Positions 38,701-50,700 of a stretch of 64,000 nt of DNA are shown one piece after another. The first letter of the stretch is position 1. Every line of letters starts with the position of its first letter. The notes under the pieces are model-generated. The model saw only the letters and a program-made list of their open reading frames with translations, was not told the DNA's origin and ran no database searches. The DNA is from Meghimatium bilineatum. Its lineage: Eukaryota > Mollusca > Gastropoda > Stylommatophora > Philomycidae. The stretch lies in NCBI GenBank assembly GCA_034231615.1, contig CM067317.1, forward strand, positions 46,433,876 through 46,497,875. The letters run 5' to 3'. The position numbers and the translations under genes were made by a program.

Positions 38701-41700
38701 GATGTGTCAGGCCATTGGCGCAAATAAAACGGTGAAACAACGCATTTCCATTATCTGGACTACATCCTGCTGGAAATCTAGTAGGATCATTGTCCTGCTA
38801 CAAGAGATATTCAGCGGGAGTTTGAGAATGAACGCTGAAGAAGAAGAAATATCTAGAGATAATTTTTTACAGGCGATGTAAGAAAGGACAGAGAGCTCGA
38901 GAATTAAAAAAAAGCCAACTACGTAAATTATGAACTTACACCGATTTTGAAACATCTACCCATTGGAAACCAAAAGACAAATCATAAATTCAATATTCAT
39001 CCCAACATGTTTTCAATGTCAGTCATGGACACCAATTGAATAACAAAAGATAATATTTGCTACGTGCGAAATGAGATGTCTAAGAAAAGCAGCAAACAGT
39101 GAGAAAAGGTCATGTGAGAAATGAGGAGATTCCAGGAACTATTGGAAGAACATCAGTGGTCAAATATATTGAAAAACAGAAATTGAAATGGTTTGGCCAC
39201 CTAATGAGAATATACCCTTATTGGCCAGCGACAAGAGCATACAACATGAAAACGTAAACAGCAAGATACAGAGGACGACTAAGAAGAATGTGGATTGAAA
39301 GAGTTACCAACATTCTGACACATCACAGTATTACCTGCTTATCAAGCTACCAGACGTGCAATAACCCGAACCGATCGTCATTCAATCATGCGACACCTAC
39401 GGCATAATCAGAGATAATGGATGGATAGATGGATGGATAGATAGGCATATACCAATTTTTTTATTAAATTTTCATGTAGACCTATGATACTTTATGCTTT
39501 GTTATAATCACATTATGAAATTGTAACCTATGCTCTGTTGTGGTCATAGGCCTCCACGATATGTTACTTTATTCATCATTGTATTAATTATATGATATAT
39601 ATATCAAGTGCCATGCCGACTGGCGTAGCCGATCATGTTTCCCCACGATTCTCTGTCTATTGTGTTGTCAATAAGCTCGGTTGGTGAGCTTCTACCGTGC
39701 CACGATACTAGTCCATCTAGTAACTTTTTTCTGTGTCGACCTCTATCTCTTCTCCCTTTGATCTTTCCAGTGGTTATTAAGTGTTCAAGCTGTGTTCTTT
39801 TCAGCACATGCCCTAGAAACCTTGACTGTCTGCCTCTAATGTTTGATATGATTGATCTTTTTACGCCAGCATCAATGAGAACCTCTGCATTAGTTTTCTT
39901 GGCTGTCCATGGTATTTTCATCATTCTTCTCAGAAACCACATTTCTGTAGCCTCCAATTCACTTTGAATTTTCTTGTTTATAGTCCATGCTTCACATCCA
40001 TAAAAAAGAATCGGTTCGATATAACATCTCAGCACCCGAATTCAGGTCTGCATTGATAGACTTCCATTGCAAAAAATGGTTCTCATTTTTTGGAATGCTG
40101 ATTTGGCTTGTGCTGTTCGGCTCTTTATCTCACTTGAGCATCTACCTTATGATGTTAACAGGGTGCCAAGAAATTTCACTTGTTCAACTTGTGCCAATTT
40201 TGTGTTATTAATTATTATGTTGCATCTTGGTGGTGTATGTCTCTTTGATACAACCATTATTTCTGTTTTATTCTTGTTTAAACTGAGGCCTTTGTTTTCA
40301 CTTTCCTTCACTACTTTATCTAATAGGGCTTGCAGTTCTTGTTCTCTTCCTGCGATCAGTACTGTGTCATCAGCATATCTCAAGTTACGTACATATATAT
40401 GATATTTTAGGCACTGTTGTACAAATATATGCTAGATCGTGCCAAATGGTAAATATTTTATTATACTTTTTGCCTCATTGAAATCATTTTTATTATATAA
40501 TACTTTCGCTTTCTTATAATATACATGATTATGTATGCTTCATTATAGTCTTTATATGATACTCTATCTATCATTATACTATGATACTATAAGTATCATT
40601 ATAATCGTATATGAAACTCTATGTATCTTTTAAATCATCTATAAAACTCTATGTATCAGTATAATCATATGACTATATGAAACTATGTGCATCATTATAA
40701 TCATATGTGATACTCTATGCAGCATTATAATCATATGTCATGTGATACTCTATGCCCATAGATAAAAAGGTGCTAAAGACACTTAATATGAAGAAAGAAC
40801 TACTAAGAGAAATAAAGATCAGGCAAATAAAATACTTTGGACACATTAAAAGACATGACACCCTATTGAAGACCTTACTTGAGAGTAAAGTCAAAGGGAA
40901 GCGAGCAAGAGGTAGGCAGAGATACAAGTGGGAGAGTAACATTACACGATGGACAGGTTACAGTCTAGCAGAGTGCACCACCAAGACAAGAGACAGGAGA
41001 TGTTGGAGATACGTTGCAGCCAACCTTCGTTGCGGAGACGGCACTTGATGATGATGATGATACTCTATACAGCATTATAATCATATGTCATATGTGATAA
41101 TCTATGCAGCATTATAATCATATGTGATACTCTATACAGCATTATAATCATATGTGATACTCTATACAGCATTATAATCATATGTGATACTCTATACAGC
41201 ATTATAATCATATGTCATATGTGATAATCTATGCAGCATTATAATCATATGTGATACTCTATACAGCATTATAATCGTATGCCATATGTGATACTCTATA
41301 CAGCATTATAATCGTATGCCATATGTGATACTCTATACAGCGTTATAATCCTATATTATACCTTCTGTTTCACTATAGCTGTAATATTATCGGACACTCA
41401 TAGTTGATCAAACTATTCTCAGAGAAATATTTGAAATATTTCTAAATATGGTTTCATTAATTTCTATGCAGAATATAATACCTGAACATTGGAGTCTGTT
41501 CCTGCGCTGCACCATATGTTTTGGATATCTACAAGATCCTCATACATTAGAATGTGGTCACACATTTTGCAAAAGGTGACGTATTTACAGAAAATATTTT
41601 ATGCCTACAAATTGAGACAGGATTCGTTTTTTTTTCAAGCTTTTCACTAGTGAATGATGATTAATCGTATCCAAGCTTGTCGTTGTGCGTTAGAGGGGGA

Positions 41701-44700
41701 AAGTCAGTTGTCGTTCCGTGGCCAGATGTGTCGCTTTGGTTGCACTGAGTTTTCAAAGTTATCTTAATGTTTTTCTATCCGTCGTTTTCTTGGTTTACCT
41801 TATGGCTCTATATCTGTATATTATTTTGTTATATGCTCTTATTTGTATTTATTTGGGTTCATTCTCATAAGGTGACCGAACCATCTTACTTGCTGTCTCC
41901 GATATACTCAATACATAGAATTATACATACTCATTGTTTCAGTGTATTTGTAAAATGCAGTGGAATCCTTCTAAACTGCATATGTTTTTACCAAATACGC
42001 ATATCCCTATTTAACATCACTTTTCAAAGTCCCCAGTTATGTTTATTTATTGTTTATATTGTATGTAGTGAATTTCTGTTGTTGCATAAATATTTTGTTC
42101 AACCGGACCAAGTTGTTTTAATGGAATTTGACTGTACCTTTTTCTTCTTCTTCTGCGTTCGCTCTCTGATAACAACCACGAAAGTTCGTGTGATTTCCGC
42201 CAGGGCGCGTGAACTACGATTTCCGCAAGGGCGCGTGAACTACGATTTCCGCCAGGGCGCGTGAACTACGTTGTGCTGCAATTTCACAGCATGTCTGTGT
42301 TATTTGCACCTTGGCTGGTCTAGCGTATCTGAGGCCTGAACATCCGCACATCCGTTTTCGGCATTCCTTTTTTCGGATAGTGGGGGGTCCCCAGACTGTG
42401 ACAGCCTTCTATCTGTCGCCAGACGGCGAATGTGTATCGACTCTACGCCGTGACGGTTTATCACCCACTGTACCCGTGGACTTGTCAGGCCAAAACATGT
42501 CCCTGTGTGGCGGTCTCCGTGGAGATGGTAGTCGGGGGGTTTAGGCTTGGGTCTACTACGACTATCTCGCACTATGTGTTCCGCTATCAGTGAACTCGTC
42601 TCGCGTAATTAGATGTATTGTGACTGTACCCATCTGGTAGGACCTACTGAACTTTTTCTCTCCGCGAGCAAGATTCCGGTATAGGAAAGCATTGATGGTA
42701 GAGTTGGACCTGAATTCGTTCGCTCTATTAGCCAAGGTGTCATTCACCGACATCGTGAAACCCTCGTCCAAGTTCTGAGTCTCTACACATTATTGAGGAG
42801 CACCGCAGCATGGAAACTTGTTCTCGAGCTGAACAGAACTCTTTATGCGAGGATTATTCCGGTATAGGAAAACATCCCTTTTCGTTTTCCCTTTCCGTTT
42901 GCACGTAGCACTGCCCTCTGGCGGTGTGATGCACTCTCATTGTACTTAATACGTTGTCTTTTGGACTCACTATTCGTCGTGATATGTGTCCATTTCGAGA
43001 CAATTGCATTGACCGCCCCTCCAATGCTGGAGTCGAAATGAGCTGCATCAATGCGTGTCGTCCGTGTCTTTGTATGTGTTGGCACAGAGACATAGGTGAC
43101 GGAGATATTGCTTGTCTTTTGCAGTCAATTCTCATTCCATCTACTGCCTCCACATTCTCAGACACAATGCCAAAAGTGTTTGCCGGAAGCAGCACGAGCC
43201 GTATACTTCTGTTTTCAGAGTGCACTACGAGAAGGTGGATTATCTCCTAACCCTGGGTCCGCTAAGAGCAATGCGGTACTCTTTGCACTCCTGACTGTAC
43301 CAAACTGAAGATGTTTTAATCAATGAATTCAGTAGATTAATGATGACTTTCACTACGAGAATTTTACTACAAAAATCCATGAAAACAATTTTATAAATAC
43401 ATTTTATCACTGATTCCTGCATTTAACAATTATATATTTATAAACAACTCTGATTGATTTATAGAAATGGGGATCCGAACACCTACAAACTCGTCTGGTG
43501 TACGCTGATGATAACCAGCACTAATAGCCCATAAATAAGTTATCAGTTATGTAAGGATTTTATGTTCTCATAAATATTTTGGAATCTTTGTATAAGTTTT
43601 CATCTCAATAAAGTGACATTTCTGACTAAGTCTGAAGTTGAAAATGAATTACTAATGAGGATAGTTATAAACTAAAATCACAAGATAAAATCATATGACA
43701 TAGTCGAAAACTGTAGTTTCTGTTTAGTTCTTCCCAATGAAGTCTGATAGATTATTTTAGCAGAGACTTAGCGAACTTTGGGGTTCTTGGTATTGAGGAT
43801 TACCTCCTGTTTTTTGTCTTTGTCTGTTCTCTCGTTACCAGGGATGCAACAGTGAGCTCGTATCCTTTGCAGGACTAAATGAGGCAGTAACAAAAGTTAA
43901 GAGGAAAAATAGGAATGGCCCAAAGTACTTTTAATGACACAAGGAAAATAGTAACATCTAAACAAATCACAAGCAAATTAAATATATAAGAATTATATAA
44001 TGTAGAATTATAAAATATAAGAATTATATAATGTAGAATTATAAAATATAAGAATTATATAATGTAGAATTATAAAATATAAGAATTATATAATGTAGAA
44101 TTATAAAATATAAGAATTATATAATGTAGAATTATAAAATATAAGAATTATATAATGTAGAATTATAAAATACTACATCTACTCTACATTGTATGGCTCA
44201 GTAACATCGAAAATGAACGAATAGCTAGAAGACAGAGTTGATGCCTTTAATATGTGAATATATAGAAGAAGAAAAAAAGTATGCATCATCTTGTGAAAAG
44301 AAGATAAATGCAGCAGCTCAACAGCGGAGAGCAGCTAGAAAGTCACGGATAGAACCAAGATCCGTCTACTGTCGTCATTCCATGTCCGAACTGTCCAAGG
44401 ACATTTACAGCTCGAATAAGGCTCATTAGCCATCTACGAACTCATAATCAAGGACATAACTAAAATTGAATTTTCAAAAGTGGATGTAACAAATGGTCAA
44501 CATCACTTGTGATGGACGAACAACAATATAGAAGAATAGGGAAAACCGCATGAGAAGAGAAGAACATAAATAGAAATTGTGACAATACCGTATATGGAAT
44601 TATTGAAGGAAGTAAAATACAAATAAATTTCAATATTTTGGGAATAATTAAAGACTTATCAACTTTGTTGAAGACCTTACCTGAAGTTAGAGTTAAGGGA

Positions 44701-47700
44701 CGGAGAGCAAGTGGTAGGCATAGATAAAAGTTAATCCATAACATTTAGTGATGATGATGTTCCTCCTTCGCAAGCGAAGATGAGCATGACATGAAAAAAA
44801 CATTAAAATGCGATGGGGAAAAAAATATATATATATAATAATAATTAAAATTGGTAATTAACTAATTTAGTTTGTGAGTTCGTAGATGCCCGATGAGTCC
44901 GATTCGTGCACGGAAAGTTCTATTGCTGTGCATGCAGGAGTGCTGAAGGTTCGGGGTAGGAGAATTTACGGATTTGTCCAACATTTAGTAATGACTTAAG
45001 GGTGTGAGATGTTAGCGATACCACATTTCAGTGTATATGAAGGCGGTAGCTATTTCCTCTCCCTCACAGTCTTTACTTCCCGGATTAAACCGGTACCCAT
45101 TTAAAGCTGGGTCGACTCCGGGGTCGTTGCGATCTGAAAAAAACATTTCCGCTAAACTGGGGATATAGATACGAGTGATTAAAACATCATGAGATGATCA
45201 GCCTTGTTGAAGACCTTACCTGAATTTAAGAGTTACGAGAAGGAGATCAAGAGGTAGGCGTGGATACAAGTGTGAATGAAACATCATGAGATGACGGTAA
45301 AACCTATACACTCAAGCAGAGTGCACCACTATGATACGAGAGAGAATAGGCCTATTATATATTTATTGCAGCCAACCGTTGAGGAGACACCACATGGTAA
45401 TCATGATTAATGTTGCACAAACTGAGGTTTTATTGCAAATCTTCCAATTTTCTCTCCATATCTTCTTGCTTTAATTGTTTGCTATTTGATTTACATTCAA
45501 CATTTCCTGAATACATTTATTTATAAAATATTAGGAGATTTCGGTTAGACTACTTGTATTGGATTCTCATCTTATCTGGATAATTTCGACCTTTTTCTAA
45601 TATTGGATTCTCTTATTTTAATAATTCTGACCTATTTCTAATATTGAATTCTCCTCTTATCTAAATAACTTAAAAGTGGTTAAGTCACTTGTCATATGCT
45701 CAAGGAGTCGCAGGTTCAATTCTGGGTTGTATTGTTTGTTGCGTAATGAATCTTTAAAAGGTCCATAGGTAAAGTTATAGAGTTACATTATGTGAGTAAT
45801 ACTTTCTGCAGGTTTCATGATGCCGTTTTGAGAGTGATGGAATAGTCCTACATGTGGGGAAGCCAGAGTACAATGAAGCCAATTCTTTATGTCTTTTGAA
45901 ATTATTATTTTTTTTACAAAACATTTACAAATTTATTTTTTATTTTTTATTTACAATTCAGATGCTTGAAAAGGCTAGGAGAAATCGCACAGGAGGATAA
46001 TGTTGATGTCCATGTCCGCAGACTGCGGTTGTCATGTCCAACGTGCCGACACCCTTTTCCCGCCAAACCTGTTCTGACTGATCGAATGTGTACTTGTATC
46101 GTCCTCAAACATATGGTAGAACTTTGGAAACGTGAGTGCAAAATGGTGAGTCTCTGCAGTCCAAGAGGTAAAGTATAACTTTTGGAAATATAACCGTCCA
46201 TATGTAATATCAGGGCTCAAAAGGGAAGCAACACTGTGACCTATTATGCATTTCGTTAGAGCAGACAACAAAAGTTTAGAGGTTGAAGTTAGACCCACCG
46301 TATAGGTCAAGGTGATCTTAATGTCATTCTGAAGTATTTCAAGTCTAAAAACACAGATATCACATCAAACTGTGAGCCATCATAATACATTCTGTTACCT
46401 GGACTCCATCCTGCTAGCCAGCAGAAGTTTCAGAATGAACGCAGAAAAAGAAATATTACTTGAATGGTTATTCTTCATTTCTGATTAGATGATTCGCTTC
46501 GGTGGATTGTATCATCTTTGGACTCAGATGTCTATTTATAGACTATTCTAAATGCCGATCAGTAGGTTTGTGATCTTTGATAAAATAAGTGCAATAGCGT
46601 ATTAACGTCATGGCGCGAATCTGTTTATTCGTGTTTCTTTTAATTGTCTAGACAACTTTTGTAATAAGTATTTCAGATCTGTTCTCATTATTGTATGTTA
46701 ATGACTCTGATAATAGAAGCAGCAATTTGTTAGTTTCGACCCCCAGAACTTGGCAACAATGAAGAGCTTTATTTCATACCAAGAAGCGGCCCCCCTTCCC
46801 AACTCTCGGTGGTTAACAGAACAATACATTGATTGTAATTTTTTCAAAAACAAACATTTATATTTTGCGTTCATTTTTTGTGCTCACACTTGCATGCAAT
46901 ATCACTGATAATAGAAACCGCAGTTTTTTGCTAGTGTCAGCATTATGAACAATAGAGTTCTTTCATCCTTTTGTGCAATTTGCGATTAGGGTTTTTTCCA
47001 GAACTTTATTTCTTCTTCTGTGTTATTAGCAGTATGCAGTCCAGGAACACAAGGCATTTATCATGGTTTAGAGGTTGCCTTCGATATCCGTGACCTCAGC
47101 ACGACTTTTGTGCCACGGTGATATAAATGATGTAACAGCCAACCCCTCCTCCATAATAAATCTCCGTAGTTGTATCTTATGGCATTCATGACAGATCACA
47201 GTTGTTTTTCTTTTCTCTCCTTTCATACCCTGGAAAACCAGATCAATATGACAAGCAATTTTCTTACTCAAAAATGAAGTAATTTCCTCTTGCATTTATA
47301 TATTTTTAAAAAAAGTAGATTATCCCCTGCATCTATGTAACATCCAATGCAATCTAACACAACCCATTCAATTAGCAATGCAATCTAACACAACCCATTT
47401 AATTAATGTTTTCATTTCCAACTAGTTACTTACAAATTGTCATGTTATATACTGCTTCCTATCCGTATGGCGACCACGTCAGTACTTCTAGTTCAGATGG
47501 CAGAGAATATGGCCACAGTCTTCTTTCCATGCATTTTGTAGGAGGTGATTATAGAGAGTTGGGGGATAGGTTGACAATCTGTCACATGTGAGAAAAAAAA
47601 TATCATCATTGCATGTCTTGTCTCGATTTCTTATTTTTGTCTTCTGTCAAATGGTACACATGAATGACGCAGAGATACAGGTCAGGTGACATTGTAGATG

Positions 47701-50700
47701 TGTCCTTTTGTTAAAAAGTAAGACTACCAAGTTTAGATCTTCCATTGAAGTAGTAATCACACATTTTAGGAAATGTGACAATGGTACTCCAGTACATATG
47801 GATCCAGCAGTCCAGGCTCTAAACAATGAGAATTCATCAGATGTGGATATTATTGTGTACACGTATGTGTCTTTATTCGGCACGTGTGCAGTGCTTGTGC
47901 ATTCACGGTTAAATGCAAAGGGAAGTGTATTAAAGAAGGAAGTGGTGCCTTCTATACAACCACTAGTAGCATGACAATGGAGGTGATGGTAGTGGTCATG
48001 GCAATAATGTCTGGAGTCCCAAAGTGCTACAGCTGTCTTTTTTCTTACTGATTCTAAGCATGCTTCGACAGCTTCAGTCAGGTTATCTATGCCATCAATG
48101 GCTTGAGTGGATAACGAAATCTGTGATGAAGAGAGCTACCTTAATTTTGTACCTGGACATGTGGATGCTGAGGGAAATGAAAGAGCAGATGAACTTGCTG
48201 GCGTGGCAACAGTGGCTAATGGCAGCTCAATGGACCGTCTTGATATGATGAATGGAATCAAGGAGTTGGACCAGTTGGAAGAAATGGGGTGTATTTATCC
48301 TTCCGTATCTATGGCTAGAATTCAGGACCTGTGAATGAAGTTCGAGTTACAAGAAATAAGCGGCATATATGAATCAAAAGAATAGTTATCAACCAACACA
48401 GAACCGGGAAATTTAATTACAATATGCGGAAGGAAATACTGAATATGATATTGGAAAACCTTTGGACTTGCCCGAAGTGTTATGATGATGACCATATGAC
48501 TAACTGATTAACCTTTTGTCGCAGACTCCTGTGTTGTCTGACAATGATAAGGCGTGATGATCCTGGGATAATGTCGCAGTAGAATCAATGCCGTCTTAAC
48601 GCATAGGCCCGTTTGGGCATTTGCCCGGGGGCCCACGAGCATAGGGGCCCCATGCGAATATGTTGTAGGGTTTCGGAAAACCCGTATATAATTTAGTATT
48701 ATTTTATAAAAATCTCATAATGTTGTGTTTATATGCGAACGGGCCCTTTACGTTTGTCAATCACTTTCAACCTTGAACCTGGACCAATGTTCAATGAATA
48801 CAACAAGAAAAGTTTTACAATCAAAGGATGTGAACATCCTAGTTGTCACAAATCTTCTTGAGTCGCTGAAAAGCTATCTTCAGGAAACTAGAGACAAATT
48901 CACTGAATATGAATTCAAAGTCAGGAGTATGTGTCCAGATACCGATTACAGTGATGGAAAAAAACTGGGACAAACCCGAAGTGTGCGTTTTAGTAGGTAT
49001 GATAGGCCAGGAGAAGAGTTACTTCTAAATAAGTCCGAAAAGTTCAAGGTAGAAACTATCCTCCCTATTCTGGACACTTTAATCGTTGAACTAACAAGAC
49101 GTGCAGAGGCGTATTCAGAAATTGGAAATCTTTCTTTCTTGAGTGAATTAAAAACTATTACTTCTGATGCACTAAAGAAAATAATGTGAACATCTTCCCA
49201 ATACCTACCACAAGGACTTGAGTTATGACGACCTTTTAAATGAATGTGAGCATCTCAAGCATTACATGGCTCTTGATGAAAATTGCTAGACTCTCCCTGC
49301 ACTGTACAGAAAAATAATTTCGGACAATTTAAAATCTGTTTTCCGAACATTGAAATTGCACTCAGAGTGTTCATGTGCATGATAGTAAGCAACTGTACAG
49401 GAGAACGTTCTTTTTCAAGACTTAAACTTATAAAAAAATGAGCTTCGTAGTACAATGGGACAGCATCGTTTGAACTGGCTTTCACTCATGAGCATAGAAA
49501 ATGACATCCTGAAGACCATTGACTTCAAGCCGATAATAAAACAATTTAATTTTCTGAAAATAAATGCCGCAAACACTTGTTATAATAAAGTACCGTACTG
49601 AAATTTTTCTAATCTAAGTATTTGTTTTCCATTACGAATTTTAATACCTTTGTTTGACCTTGTGTAATAGATGTAATATGTTAGGTGCTTATTATTTTTA
49701 AAAAAAACATATGTAAATATCTGTTTTTGTGTTTAAATTTTTATGTTTTTGCAAATATCGTATGTAATACTATAAAACATGTAAATAAATTATCTTTTCT
49801 CTGTTTTTCATGTTTAATGTTGATTATAGTTGCAGCTGTACAGCATGTTTTAACAACAATTTTGTTGAAATTAGTATAGTGACAATAAATTAATACATTA
49901 TTTTTAATATTATCAACCATTTTTTTTTATTCCGGGGGGGGGCAGCACTCTTTCTTTGCCCAGGGGCCCAAAATGGTGTAAAGACGGCTCTGAGTAGAAT
50001 GTTTCCCTTCGGAGACTAAACACGCATCTATAAATCCCTCTAGCACAACCATGTCTTAGAAACAACAAACCTTATACGCTCGAGTATTACCTCGGTTGCT
50101 CAACTGAGGATGACCTGTGCTTTATCAGAAAAGCTATGGGCTGTCAATAGCCACCTGCTCACATTAATAGCCACCTGCTCACGTCAATAGCCACCTGCTG
50201 ACATCAATAGCCACCTTCTCACATTAATAATCACCTGCTCACATCAATAGCCACCTGCTCACATCAATAATCACCTGCTCAGATCAATAGCCACCTGCTC
50301 ACATCAATAGCCACCTGCTCACATCAATAGCCACCTGCTGACATCAATAGCCACCTGCTCACATCAATAATCACCTACTCACATCAATAGCCACCTGCTC
50401 ACATCAATAGCCACCTGCTCACATCAATAGCCACCTGCTGACATCAATAGCCACCTGCTCACATTAATAATCACCTGCTCACATCAATAGCCACCTGCTC
50501 ACATCAATAGCCACCTGCTCACATCAATAGCCAACTGCTGACATCAATAGCCACCTGCTGACATCAATAGCCACCTGCTGACATCAATAGCCATCTGCTC
50601 ACATCAATAGCCACCCGCTGACATCAATAGCCACCTGCTCACATTAATAATCACCTGCTCACATCAATAGCCACCTGCTCACATCAATAATCACCTGCTC

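Noticed and set aside
42300..43250. Overlapping 90-123-codon frames as genes
   Set aside because: They lie in an E5 retroposon copy; the frames are broken in the second copy at 28-29 kb.
47068..47295. 75-codon minus-strand frame with CHECHK as a zinc-finger exon
   Set aside because: Opposite strand to the surrounding RING gene, no splice sites in phase, and a single short Cys/His cluster.
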